Assembly (NCBI GenBank): GCA_902761955.1
Contig: CACWMM010000037.1
Span: 1-26,408 of the forward strand
DNA from: Parafannyhessea sp902761955
Lineage (GTDB): Bacteria; Actinomycetota; Coriobacteriia; Coriobacteriales; Atopobiaceae
Length of the DNA: 26,408 nt
Direction of reading: 5' to 3'
Part shown: one piece after another, positions 7,236 to 15,018 of the stretch
Numbering within the stretch: the stretch's first letter is position 1
Layout of the letters: each line of letters starts with the position of its first letter
Position numbers and translations under genes: made by a program
Notes under the pieces: generated by a model
What the model was told of the DNA's origin: nothing
Databases searched by the model: none
What the model saw: only the letters and a program-made list of their open reading frames with translations

Positions 7236-8912
7236 GTGTCTCTTGACCTCGAAAAGCTGCAGAGCTACCGCGAGGGTAACCGCCTGGAGTTCAAGAAGGC
7301 AAAGGGCGGGCTACCCCGGAGCTTCTGGGAGACCTACTCTGCCTTTGCCAACACCGACGGCGGACTCATCGTCCTTGGGGCAGACGAGGGTGCGGACGGC
7401 AGCCTCGTCCCCTTGGGCATCTCCAACGTCGAGGCAATGCTCAAGGACCTGTGGAACGGCCTGAACAACCCAGAGCGCGCGAGTGCAAACGTCCTAATGG
7501 ATAGCGACGTCTCCGTGCAGGAATGCGAAGGGCTCCGACTGCTCCTTGTTCACGTGCCGCGCGCCAGCCGCTACCTGCGCCCCGTCTTCGTGAACAACAA
7601 CCCCAAGACCGGAACGTTCCGTCGCAACGGCGAGGGCGACTATCACGTGACGAACGACGCGTACCTCTCTTTGGTGCGCGACAGCATGACTGACTCAATC
7701 GACACCGCGCTTCTGGACGAGGGCTTCTCGCTCGAGGACCTGAACGGCGACACGATACGCGCGTACAGGAGCATCTTCAAGGAGACCCGGCCGGGCCACC
7801 CATGGATCGAGCTGCCCGACGTCGCGTTCCTTGTGAGAATCGGCGCAGCAAGGCGCTCCGGAAAGGACCATGAGATCCATCCGACGCGGGCGGGGCTGCT
7901 CATGTTTGGCGACGCATGGCGCATCGTGAACGAGTTTCCGAACTACTTCCTCGATTGTCGGCAGGAGATCGACGGAAACCGCTGGAACAACCGCGTGGTG
8001 TCTAACAGCGGGGACTGGTCGGGCAACGTCTTCGACTTCTGGTTCAAGGCGTACCCGATGCTCTCCGAGGGGCTGCCCGTCCCCTTTAGGCTCGCGCCCG
8101 GCATGCAGCGTATCGATGACACGCCGCAGCACCGAGCCGTTCGAGAAGTTCTCACGAACGCGCTCGTACACGCCGACTACTTCGGGCGTACCGGTGTGGT
8201 GCTCGTGAGAAAGCCGGACCGCATCATCGCATCCAACCCAGGCACGCTCAGGATCGCGCTAGACGAGGTGGAGGCGGGTGGCGTGTCAGACCCTCGCAAC
8301 GAGACGCTGCTCTCTATGTTCAGCCTGCTCAACATTGGCGAGCGGGCGGGCAGCGGATACGACACGCTGCGCGAGGGCACATACAGCGCCGGCAAGCCCG
8401 ACCCCCTGCTCGAAGAGCTTTGGGAGCCGGACCGGGTGCGCCTGACCCTAGAGCTTGAGACAAGCGGCCTGACCGATTTCCGCCTGCCAGGCATGGGCGG
8501 AGAGACCTCCCCTCTCGTGACGGAAATCAAGCCGCCAAGGGGTGACCAAGTCGGCGACCCAGTGACCAAGACGAGTGACCAAGTCAACAGCAATACCGAC
8601 CTAGTTACCGACCCAGTCGGCAGCAATACCGACCTAGTTACCGACCCAGTCGGCAGCAATACCGACCTAGTTACCGACCCAGTCGGCAGCCAGGTGTCGC
8701 ACAGCACAAGCAATCCAGTTCAGGAGCTTATTGCAGTCCTGGGAAATCGGGAGATGTCTATCTCGGAACTAATGCATGAACTCGGGTTGAAGCACCGACC
8801 GAGCTTTAGAGAGCGTTACCTCGACCCCGCTCTCGAGATGGGACTCATCGAGCGGACCATACCTGGCAAGCCTACCAGCAGCAAGCAGAGGTACCGGAGG
8901 GTAAAGCGCTAA
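7236..8912 (+). CDS. AlbA_2 (Schlafen-type) DNA-binding / ATPase-like protein with tandem repeat linker
   Basis: 558-residue protein of the COG2865 type. The N-terminal AlbA_2 domain shows the EFK motif (18-20) and FANTDGGLIVLGADE (about 37-51). A central region resembles the HATPase-like segment of this family (HRAVREVLTNALVHADYF, IASNPGTLRI, RAGSGYDTLREG). After residue 430 comes a low-complexity Asp/Val/Thr-rich linker with three 11-residue repeats (GSNTDLVTDPV), then a winged-helix-like C-terminus (ISELMHELGLKHRPSFRERY). Relatives are transcription regulators or occur in defence and toxin-antitoxin neighbourhoods. The GTG start is supported by AGGGGGCG upstream. Its codon use appears slightly less GC-extreme than its neighbours, consistent with acquired DNA. 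Confidence 0.83.
   Translation: MSLDLEKLQSYREGNRLEFKKAKGGLPRSFWETYSAFANTDGGLIVLGADEGADGSLVPLGISNVEAMLKDLWNGLNNPERASANVLMDSDVSVQECEGLRLLLVHVPRASRYLRPVFVNNNPKTGTFRRNGEGDYHVTNDAYLSLVRDSMTDSIDTALLDEGFSLEDLNGDTIRAYRSIFKETRPGHPWIELPDVAFLVRIGAARRSGKDHEIHPTRAGLLMFGDAWRIVNEFPNYFLDCRQEIDGNRWNNRVVSNSGDWSGNVFDFWFKAYPMLSEGLPVPFRLAPGMQRIDDTPQHRAVREVLTNALVHADYFGRTGVVLVRKPDRIIASNPGTLRIALDEVEAGGVSDPRNETLLSMFSLLNIGERAGSGYDTLREGTYSAGKPDPLLEELWEPDRVRLTLELETSGLTDFRLPGMGGETSPLVTEIKPPRGDQVGDPVTKTSDQVNSNTDLVTDPVGSNTDLVTDPVGSNTDLVTDPVGSQVSHSTSNPVQELIAVLGNREMSISELMHELGLKHRPSFRERYLDPALEMGLIERTIPGKPTSSKQRYRRVKR
8586..8684 (+). repeat. Three tandem 33-bp in-frame repeats
   Basis: Units at 8586-8618, 8619-8651 and 8652-8684. 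Units 2 and 3 are identical to each other; unit 1 differs only at its first codon (Asn for Gly). Each encodes an 11-residue unit ending TDLVTDPV. Shorter degenerate DQV/DPV units precede them. Near-identity at the DNA level implies recent expansion or frequent slippage, which would change linker length without breaking the frame. Confidence 0.92.
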
Positions 8913-8933
8913 CGGAGTCGATCTAGACAGGAA

Positions 8934-8965
8934 GCTCCACGATGCTCGCTCGGGGCTCGTGGAGC
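8934..8965 (+). terminator. Hairpin after the AlbA_2-type gene
   Basis: A perfect 9-bp stem, GCTCCACGA (8934-8942) with TCGTGGAGC (8957-8965), and a 14-base loop, 22 bases after the stop. It is followed by ACAATGA rather than a T-run, so intrinsic termination would be weak. Confidence 0.5.
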
Positions 8966-9053
8966 ACAATGACCCTGCGGCGGCCACCATCGCAACTACC
9001 GGCTGCGTTATGCGTCAAACCGATAGCGCGCACCACAAACCATGCAAGGCCGT

Positions 9054-9059
9054 TATTCT
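9054..9059 (+). promoter_or_regulatory. Possible -10 box for the peptide-binding lipoprotein
   Basis: TATTCT about 50 bases before the ATG at 9110. The same hexamer appears in the 6975 promoter. No -35 is identifiable. Confidence 0.3.
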
Positions 9060-9109
9060 GACCCCCCATGCTACGATTCTTGCATCTCTTTCAGAAAGGA
9101 CGGCCCCAC

Positions 9110-10738
9110 ATGACTCTTGAAGACACCCCATCACGCTCGGTCGCGTCGCGGCTCACGCGTCGCTCCTTCCTGCAGGGTGGTGCCATGGTCGCGGCACTGC
9201 TTGGAGCGGGCGCCCTTGGCGGCTGCGGGTCCAGGCGCGCGGGCGAAGCAGGCGGCTCCTCCGCAAAGTCGCTCACGTACGCGCTGAACGAGGACCCGCA
9301 GGCTCTTGACCCGGCGCGCGTGAACGACTTTGGCTCGCTCGAGCTCTGTGCCAACCTCTACGAGGGGCTCTTTAGGTTCAAGGGCCAGACCGCAGAGCCG
9401 GAGCCGTGCCTCGCAGAGAGCTACGACGTGTCGGACGACGGCCTCACCTACACGTTCCACCTGCGCAAGGGCGTCAAGTTCCACGACGGCTCCGACTTTG
9501 ACGCAGACGCCGTCGTCACGAACTTCGAGCGACAGATGAACGGCAAGGGCGCCGAGGACATGGGCTATGCCGAGATGGTCTTCGGCACGGACCAGACGGG
9601 CACCGGCGTGAAGTCCGTCACCGCGAAGGACTCCCACACCGTCGTGGCCGTGCTGCGGGCGGCGTGCACGCCGTTCGTGCGCAACCTCGCCATGGCGCTG
9701 GGAACGCCGATCGTCTCGCCCAAGGCGCTGGCCGCCCACGACGGAAACCTCTCCAACAACCCCTGCGGCACGGGGCCGTACAAGCTCAAGAGCCGCGAGA
9801 AGGGCTCGACGGTCGTGCTCGAGGCGTTTGGGGACTACTGGGACAAGGACAACGCCCCGAAGACGAAGCAGGTGGTCTTCAAGGTCATGCCGGAGTCCGC
9901 GGCGCGCGTGACGGCCCTTGGCAACGGCGAGGTGGACGTCATCACGGCGATCGAGAAGAACGCTGCCCCGACGGTGAAGACGAACGGCGGGACCGTGAAG
10001 GCCATCGACGGCCTGAACACCAGCTACATGGTCTTCAACACCGCGAGCAAGAAGCTGTCGACCCCGGAGCTCCGTCGCGCCATCTGCCAGGCGATCGACG
10101 TGGACGAGCTGGTGCAGGCGCTGTACGGCAAGTATGCGACCGTCGCACACTCCCTCATGCCCCAGTTCCTGGCGCCGTACGACAAGGCGGTCTCGTACCC
10201 CAAGTACGACCCGGATGCCGCAAAGAGCACGCTCGCCGCCGCAGGCGTGAGCGAGTTGGTGTGCATGACGTACTCCACGGCCATGCAATACAACCCCGCC
10301 GGCGGCACCGCGGTGGCGGAGTCCGTGCAGGGCTACCTGTCGAAGGTGGGCGTGAAGCTGACCGTGAACGCCTACGACTGGACGACGTTCCGCAGCAAGC
10401 GCCAGGAGGAGTACTTCGACCTCATCTTCGCGGGCTGGGCAGGCGACAACGGCGACCCCGACAACTTCATGAGCCTGTTCGCGAGCGGCAGCAACGTCCA
10501 GATGTCCGCCTACGACGACGCCGAGTACCGCGCGCTTGTGGCCCGCGGCCTCGCCACGCCGGACGGCTCCGCACGCGATGACATCTACCTGCAGCTCGAG
10601 AAGAAGCTCTCGCAGGACCTGCCCGTGCTGCCCATCTCCCACGCGAAGACGGTCTGCGGCTACGCCCCCGGCGTGCGCGGCTTCACCATGCACCCCACGG
10701 GCTGGAGCAAGCTCGCGGGCGTGAGCAAGAGCTCCTAG
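9110..10738 (+). CDS. ABC transporter family 5 (peptide/opine-type) substrate-binding lipoprotein
   Basis: 542-residue extracytoplasmic solute-binding protein of the SBP_bac_5 family (DppA/OppA-like). The N-terminus has twin arginines (RRSF, 17-20), a hydrophobic stretch and a lipobox ending at Cys39 (GALGGC), so it is probably a lipid-anchored precursor, possibly Tat-exported. Family hallmarks include LTYALNEDPQALDPARV at the mature N-terminus, FHLRKGVKFHDGSDF, NNPCGTGPYKL, and a C-terminal FAGWAGDNGDPDNFM segment typical of peptide binders. No permease or ATPase gene is adjacent, so it must borrow membrane components encoded elsewhere. ATG was chosen over an upstream in-frame ATG because AAAGGA precedes it and the lipoprotein signal then sits at the N-terminus. 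Confidence 0.9.
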   Translation: MTLEDTPSRSVASRLTRRSFLQGGAMVAALLGAGALGGCGSRRAGEAGGSSAKSLTYALNEDPQALDPARVNDFGSLELCANLYEGLFRFKGQTAEPEPCLAESYDVSDDGLTYTFHLRKGVKFHDGSDFDADAVVTNFERQMNGKGAEDMGYAEMVFGTDQTGTGVKSVTAKDSHTVVAVLRAACTPFVRNLAMALGTPIVSPKALAAHDGNLSNNPCGTGPYKLKSREKGSTVVLEAFGDYWDKDNAPKTKQVVFKVMPESAARVTALGNGEVDVITAIEKNAAPTVKTNGGTVKAIDGLNTSYMVFNTASKKLSTPELRRAICQAIDVDELVQALYGKYATVAHSLMPQFLAPYDKAVSYPKYDPDAAKSTLAAAGVSELVCMTYSTAMQYNPAGGTAVAESVQGYLSKVGVKLTVNAYDWTTFRSKRQEEYFDLIFAGWAGDNGDPDNFMSLFASGSNVQMSAYDDAEYRALVARGLATPDGSARDDIYLQLEKKLSQDLPVLPISHAKTVCGYAPGVRGFTMHPTGWSKLAGVSKSS

Positions 10739-10763
10739 CGAGCCACCCCACCGCATACGCAGC

Positions 10764-10802
10764 GGCCCTTCTTACCCGGCAATGCGCTGGGCGAGAAGGG
10801 CC
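10764..10802. terminator. Strong bidirectional hairpin containing the dispersed motif
   Basis: GGCCCTTCT (10764-10772) pairs with AGAAGGGCC (10794-10802). Inside this, CCCGGC pairs with GCTGGG around the loop AATGC, giving about 15 bp in total. It lies between convergent genes (the solute-binding protein ends at 10738 and the MoeA-like gene at 10833). The right arm is part of an exact GGGCGAGAAGGGC copy, so this terminator is built from the repeat, as happens with uptake sequences in Neisseria and Pasteurellaceae. Confidence 0.65.
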
Positions 10803-10815
10803 ATGGTTACCGGCT

Positions 10816-10847
10816 GTTACGCAAACTGGCCGTTACGCAAACGGGCA
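10816..10847. repeat. 16-bp tandem duplication at the end of the MoeA-like gene
   Basis: GTTACGCAAACTGGCC (10816-10831) is followed by GTTACGCAAACGGGCA (10832-10847). The second copy contains the TAA stop (10833-10835) of the minus-strand gene; the first lies just beyond it and repeats the terminal codons and stop. Confidence 0.85.
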
Positions 10848-11957
10848 GTGCGGGAACGTGCACGGGTCGCAGCCCAGGCAGAGCCCGCCCTCGCCCATGG
10901 CCACGAAGTCGCGCTTCTCGAGCGGCACGCCCGCGACCAGGCGCGGCAGCGCGAGGTCGAACACGGTCGCCTTGCTGTACATGACGCACCCGGGCAACCC
11001 CACCACGGGTACGGGGCGCGCGTCCTTCTCGCCCGTGGCGCCCGCAGCGGCCGTGCCGTCCGCAGCCGGGTCGAAGTAGCCCACCAGCAGCATGGCGCCC
11101 GGCAGCACCGGCGCGCCGTACGTGACGATGCGCGCGCCCGCGCGCTTGATGGCGCCGGGCGTGTTGTCGTCCGGGTCGACGCTCATGCCGCCCGTGCACA
11201 GCACCATGTCGACGCCGGCGGCGCGGGCCTCGGCGATGGCGGCCACCACGTCGTCCATGTCGTCCCCCGGCGCGGCGCGCCACGTCACGCTAACGCCAAA
11301 GCGCGCGAGCTTGCGCTCCACCACGGGGGTGAAGCGGTCCTCGATGAGTCCGCTCTTGACCTCGGAGCCCGTGGCGATCACGGCGGCGGTGCGCATGACG
11401 TACGGCGCCACGCGCATGAGCGGACCGTGCGCGGCAACGTCCGCCGCGGCCTCCGCCTGCGCCACGACCGCCCCGTCGATCACGAGCGGGATCACGCGGG
11501 TGCCGGCGAGGGCGTCGCCCGCGCGCACGCCAAAGTTGCCGCGGCGCGTGGCCACCATCACCTGGTCCACGGAGTTCACGGCGGCGAGGCGCTCGGAATC
11601 CACCAGGAACACGCCGTCGTGCGCGGCGTTTATGCCGATCTTGCCTTCGCGCGGCTCGCCCGCGGCCACGCAGCCCTCGCCCAGGCAGAGCGCGGCCATG
11701 CGGCGCGCGGCCTCGTCCTCGTGCAGCCAGCCCGGGCGCCTCTGCCACACGTACAGGTGCGCCTTGCCCATGCTCAGAAGCACCGGCACGTCCTCGGCCG
11801 TCACCACGTGCCCCTTGTGGAAGCGCGCGCCCTTGTAGCGCGGCAGCTCGTTTCCCTCTGCATCCGTGCCGCCGGGCAGGATCTGCGTCATGTCGTGGCA
11901 CAGCACGTGCCCCATGGCGTCCTTTGTTGCCACCAGCCTCATTCCGGACTCGCTCAC
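10833..11957 (-). CDS. MoeA-like molybdopterin-binding protein with C-terminal Cys motif
   Basis: 374-residue cytoplasmic protein. The N-terminal part (TKDAMGHVLCHDMTQILPG, FHKGHVVTAEDVPVLLSMGK) is typical of the MoeA-related molybdopterin-binding proteins found next to SDMH genes in Firmicutes and Coriobacteria. The C-terminal half has the MoCF-binding signature VDMVLCTGGMSVDPDDNTPGAI. It ends in CLGCDPCTFPHCPFA, four Cys that could bind metal. A GEKD insert (dispersed motif, 11022-11034) precedes the VPVVGLPGCVMY segment. The GTG start overlaps the MOSC stop by 4 bases (GTGA), which implies translational coupling. An in-frame ATG five codons later is an alternative. Its role would be molybdenum insertion or Moco handling. 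Confidence 0.82.
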   Translation of the reverse strand: MSESGMRLVATKDAMGHVLCHDMTQILPGGTDAEGNELPRYKGARFHKGHVVTAEDVPVLLSMGKAHLYVWQRRPGWLHEDEAARRMAALCLGEGCVAAGEPREGKIGINAAHDGVFLVDSERLAAVNSVDQVMVATRRGNFGVRAGDALAGTRVIPLVIDGAVVAQAEAAADVAAHGPLMRVAPYVMRTAAVIATGSEVKSGLIEDRFTPVVERKLARFGVSVTWRAAPGDDMDDVVAAIAEARAAGVDMVLCTGGMSVDPDDNTPGAIKRAGARIVTYGAPVLPGAMLLVGYFDPAADGTAAAGATGEKDARPVPVVGLPGCVMYSKATVFDLALPRLVAGVPLEKRDFVAMGEGGLCLGCDPCTFPHCPFA

Positions 11958-12457
11958 GCAAGCTCACCTTCCTCCATCACGCGCACCACGTCGCCGGCGC
12001 GCACGCTGCCGCCGCGCGCCACCACGCAGAATATGCCATCCGTCGGCATGACGCACATGCCCGTGATGCGGCGTATCTCGCAGTCGTTGTGGCACGTCTT
12101 GCCGATCTGCGTCACCACCAGGCGGCACTCCCCCACCGCCAGCACGCTTCCCACGGGAAGCTCGCGCAGGCACAGGCCCTCCGTCAGGATGTTCTCCGCA
12201 AAGTCGCCGGCCGCAAGCTCGAGCCCGCGCTCGCGCATGCGGTCCACGCTCTCGTTGGGAAGCAGGCTCACCTGCCGGTGCCACGCGCCGGCATGGGCGT
12301 CGCCCACGATGCCCACCCCCACGCAGAGCTCCAGCGCGTCCACCGTGTGCTTGCGCGTGCCCTTGCGCTCGCTCACGCTCGTGGCAAGCACGCGCCCCAC
12401 GTGATTCTCGCCGCCCTGCGGCCCCGTGCCGCCGCGCAGACCCTCGCTATCCCGCAT
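11954..12457 (-). CDS. MOSC-domain protein
   Basis: 167-residue protein matching the small, stand-alone MOSC (Moco sulfurase C-terminal) family: GRVLATSVSERKGTRKH at the start, GIVGDAHAGAWHRQVSLL, GDFAENILTEG, and VVTQIGKTCHNDCEI, whose Cys is the conserved sulfur or metal ligand. Such domains carry sulfur, or by extension selenium, to the molybdenum centre. The ATG overlaps the moaC stop by one base (TGATG) and is preceded by a strong GGGAGGAAGG. Its place between moaC and the MoeA-like gene fits a role in cofactor maturation. Confidence 0.88.
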   Translation of the reverse strand: MRDSEGLRGGTGPQGGENHVGRVLATSVSERKGTRKHTVDALELCVGVGIVGDAHAGAWHRQVSLLPNESVDRMRERGLELAAGDFAENILTEGLCLRELPVGSVLAVGECRLVVTQIGKTCHNDCEIRRITGMCVMPTDGIFCVVARGGSVRAGDVVRVMEEGELA

Positions 12458-12930
12458 CAGCCTTCCTCCCGAACGAAGTGCCCCGACTTGCCGCCGTCCT
12501 TCTCCATAAGGCGCACGCGGTCTATCACCATGTCGCGCTGGTGCGCCTTGCACATGTCGTAGATGGTGAGGCCCGCGACGGACGCCGCCGTGAGCGCCTC
12601 CATCTCTACCCCGGTCTCGCCGCAGCAGCGGCACGTTGCCGTGATCGCGATGCCGTCCTCCTCAAGCGAGAAGGACACGTCCACGCCCGTGAGCTGCACG
12701 GGGTGGCACATGGGCACCAGCTCCCACGTGCGCTTGGCCGCCATGATGCCGGCGACCTGCGCCACGGCGAGCACGTCGCCCTTCCTCACCCCGCCCGTGC
12801 GCACGAGCTCCAGGGTGTCCGGCCTCATGAGGACCTTGCCGGCCGCCGTCGCGGTGCGCTGGGTCCTGGGCTTTTGGGACACGTCCACCATGCGGGCGCG
12901 ACCCTGCTCGTTGAAGTGCGTGAGCGCCAT
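12457..12930 (-). CDS. moaC: Cyclic pyranopterin monophosphate synthase MoaC
   Basis: 157 residues, the usual MoaC length. With MoaA it converts GTP to cyclic pyranopterin monophosphate, the first step of molybdopterin synthesis. Diagnostic segments are MVDVSQKPRTQRTATA, KRTWELVPMCHPVQLTGVDV (the conserved MCHP), GVEMEALTAASVAGLTIYDM and the C-terminal KDGGKSG. The start is clear, with AGGAGG just upstream. The moaA stop lies only two bases before it. A motif relative (AAGCGAGAAGGAC, near 12662-12674, plus sense) lies within the VSFSLEED coding segment. Confidence 0.96.
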   Translation of the reverse strand: MALTHFNEQGRARMVDVSQKPRTQRTATAAGKVLMRPDTLELVRTGGVRKGDVLAVAQVAGIMAAKRTWELVPMCHPVQLTGVDVSFSLEEDGIAITATCRCCGETGVEMEALTAASVAGLTIYDMCKAHQRDMVIDRVRLMEKDGGKSGHFVREEG

Positions 12931-12932
12931 GC

Positions 12933-13886
12933 TCAGCCTCCTATCTGGCTCATGGCACGCGGCGTCTGGCTCGCGTGCCCCATGTCCATGTGGTGCCTGC
13001 CGGGCTTTGCCGCGATGCCGCGCGCCACGGCCTGCACCAGGTCCTCCCCGGAAAGCCCGCGGAGGTCCACCTCTGCCGCGGAGTGCAGGCACGGCTTGAG
13101 CCTGCCGTCCGCCGTGACGCGTATGCGGTTGCACTGGCCGCAGAACCGGTGCGTCATGGGCCGGATCAGGCCCACGGTGCCGCGCCAGCCCGGCGCGCGA
13201 AAGAGCTCCGCCACGCCGGGGGACGCGCCGCCCACGGGCGCAAGCTCCGGCACGGCCGCGAGCACGGCATCCGCCGGCAAAAAGCGCTCGCGCGGCCACG
13301 CGGCGCACTCGCCCATGGGCATGAGCTCGATAAACCGCACGGAGAGGTCGCGCGTGCGCGCAAGCTCCGCAAGCGGGCGCAGCTCGTCCTGGTTGATGCC
13401 GCCCAGCAGCACGCAGTTGACCTTCGTGCCAGAAAAGCCCGCCTCGCGCGCGGCCGCAAGCCCGGCGAGCGCGTCTTCCAGCGTGCCCACGCGCGTGATC
13501 TTGCGGTAGCGCTCGGCATCCAGCGTGTCCAGGCTCACGTTCAGCCGCGTGAGGCCGGCTGCGCGCAGCTCCGCCGCCACGGGTGCAAGCAGCGTTGCGT
13601 TGGTGGTCATGTCGACCTCGTCCACGCCGGGGACGGACGCCACCATGCGCACCAGGTCCACGATGTTGCGGCGCACCAGGGGCTCGCCGCCCGTCAGGCG
13701 CACCTTGCGCACGCCCAGGCTCGCGGCCGCGGCCACGATCTGGCGCATCTGCTCGAACGAGAGTATGTCCTCGTGGCGCAGGCGCGGCACGCCGCACGCC
13801 GGCATGCAGTACACGCAGCGGCAGTTGCAGAGGTCCGTCACGCTCAGCCGCAGGTAGGTGACGTCGCGTCCAAACGTGTCATGCAT
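12933..13886 (-). CDS. moaA: GTP 3',8-cyclase MoaA (radical SAM)
   Basis: 317 residues. The radical-SAM cluster motif is Cys20, Cys24, Cys27 (CNCRCVYC), followed by TGGEPLVRR. The second, GTP-binding cluster is near the C-terminus (CGQCNRIRVTADGRLKPC), and the protein ends in the Gly-Gly that MoaA needs for activity. It catalyses the radical cyclisation of GTP that MoaC completes. GGAAGGAG precedes the ATG, and the gene overlaps the end of modC by 8 bases, so translation is probably coupled. All key residues are present, so this step looks functional. Confidence 0.96.
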   Translation of the reverse strand: MHDTFGRDVTYLRLSVTDLCNCRCVYCMPACGVPRLRHEDILSFEQMRQIVAAAASLGVRKVRLTGGEPLVRRNIVDLVRMVASVPGVDEVDMTTNATLLAPVAAELRAAGLTRLNVSLDTLDAERYRKITRVGTLEDALAGLAAAREAGFSGTKVNCVLLGGINQDELRPLAELARTRDLSVRFIELMPMGECAAWPRERFLPADAVLAAVPELAPVGGASPGVAELFRAPGWRGTVGLIRPMTHRFCGQCNRIRVTADGRLKPCLHSAAEVDLRGLSGEDLVQAVARGIAAKPGRHHMDMGHASQTPRAMSQIGG

Positions 13887-15018
13887 GGGCGCACTCTCCT
13901 TCCGAAATTCCCTCGCACAGCGGCATCACGCAGTCCGGCGCGATGCCAAACGTCACGTGGGTGGCGCCGCCAAGCGCGGCCCACGCGTCCTTCTCGCACT
14001 CGTAGCGCAACAGTGCGCCGCCGGGCGTCCGCGCCATCACGATGGTGCTGAACGTGCCGTCTATCACGCGCTCCACCACGCACGGGATGCGGTTGGCGCC
14101 GGGCGCCGGGCGGGCGGCCGTGCCCTTCTCGCCCGTGGGCGCCGGGACCGCCGGCGCGGGCTCCGTGGGCACCGCCGTCAGGTAGTGCGCGCGGATGCCG
14201 GCGTGCGTCACGCGCGGGCCCGGCGCGTCTGCGCACGCAAGCGTCACGCCCCAGTCGTCGCAGGCCAGCAGGTGGTCGCCGGCCACGCGGGCGCGGCTCA
14301 CGTTCTTGCAGCCGCTTATGAGCGCCGCGGCCACGGTGCGCGGGCGCGCAAACAGCTCGTGCACGCTCGTGAGCGGCTCGCCCTGGCCGCAGTCGATCAC
14401 GCACACGTCCTGCGCCAGGCGGTGCACCTCGTCGCGGTCGTGCGTCACCAGCACGGCTCCGCCCGGGAAGGTGCGGAGGTCGTCCGCAAGGTCCAGCTCC
14501 AGCTGCCAGCGCAGGTAGCCGTCGAGCGCGCTGAACGGCTCGTCCAGAAGGATGAGCTCCGGGTCGCTCGCCAGGATGCGCGCCATCGCGACGCGCTGCC
14601 GCTGCCCGCCAGAGAGCTGCGCCGGCCGCAGGCACTCCGCCCCGTCCAGCCGCATGGCGCGAAGCTCGCGTCGCGCACGCTCGCGCCGCTCCGCGCGGCC
14701 GCCCTCGCGCACGCCGGCCATCACGTTGTGCAGCACGTCCATGGTGGGAAACAGCGCGCTGTCCTGAAACAGGTAGCCCACGCGGCGGCTCTGCGGCGGC
14801 AGGTCCACGCCGGCCTCGCTGTCAAACAGCGTGCGGCCGTTCAGCACGATGCGCCCCTCGTCCGGCCGCATGACGCCGGCGATGCACTTGAGCGTGACGG
14901 ACTTGCCGCAGCCGGACGGCCCCAGAAGCGCCACCACCCTGTCCGCTCGCTCCACGTCAAAGCTCACGTCCAGCGTGAACGCGGCCAGGCGCTTGCGTAT
15001 GCGCACGCTCAGGCTCAT
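13879..15018 (-). CDS. modC: Molybdate ABC transporter ATP-binding protein ModC
   Basis: 379 residues. Walker A GPSGCGKS (33-40), signature LSGGQ (135-139), Walker B LILLDE (155-160) and the switch His193 are all intact. The C-terminal part, after about residue 225, resembles the TOBE/Mop-type molybdate-sensing extension (VVERVIDGTFSTIVMA). In its linker is GEKG, from an exact dispersed 13-mer (14122-14134). The ATG overlaps the stop of the modA-modB' gene by 4 bases (ATGA). It would energise molybdate or tungstate import. Whether it has a working permease partner is questionable, because the adjacent ModB is truncated. Confidence 0.92.
   Translation of the reverse strand: MSLSVRIRKRLAAFTLDVSFDVERADRVVALLGPSGCGKSVTLKCIAGVMRPDEGRIVLNGRTLFDSEAGVDLPPQSRRVGYLFQDSALFPTMDVLHNVMAGVREGGRAERRERARRELRAMRLDGAECLRPAQLSGGQRQRVAMARILASDPELILLDEPFSALDGYLRWQLELDLADDLRTFPGGAVLVTHDRDEVHRLAQDVCVIDCGQGEPLTSVHELFARPRTVAAALISGCKNVSRARVAGDHLLACDDWGVTLACADAPGPRVTHAGIRAHYLTAVPTEPAPAVPAPTGEKGTAARPAPGANRIPCVVERVIDGTFSTIVMARTPGGALLRYECEKDAWAALGGATHVTFGIAPDCVMPLCEGISEGECAHA

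Noticed and set aside
8586..8684. CRISPR-like array
   Set aside because: The repeats are contiguous with no spacers, in frame, and encode a protein linker.
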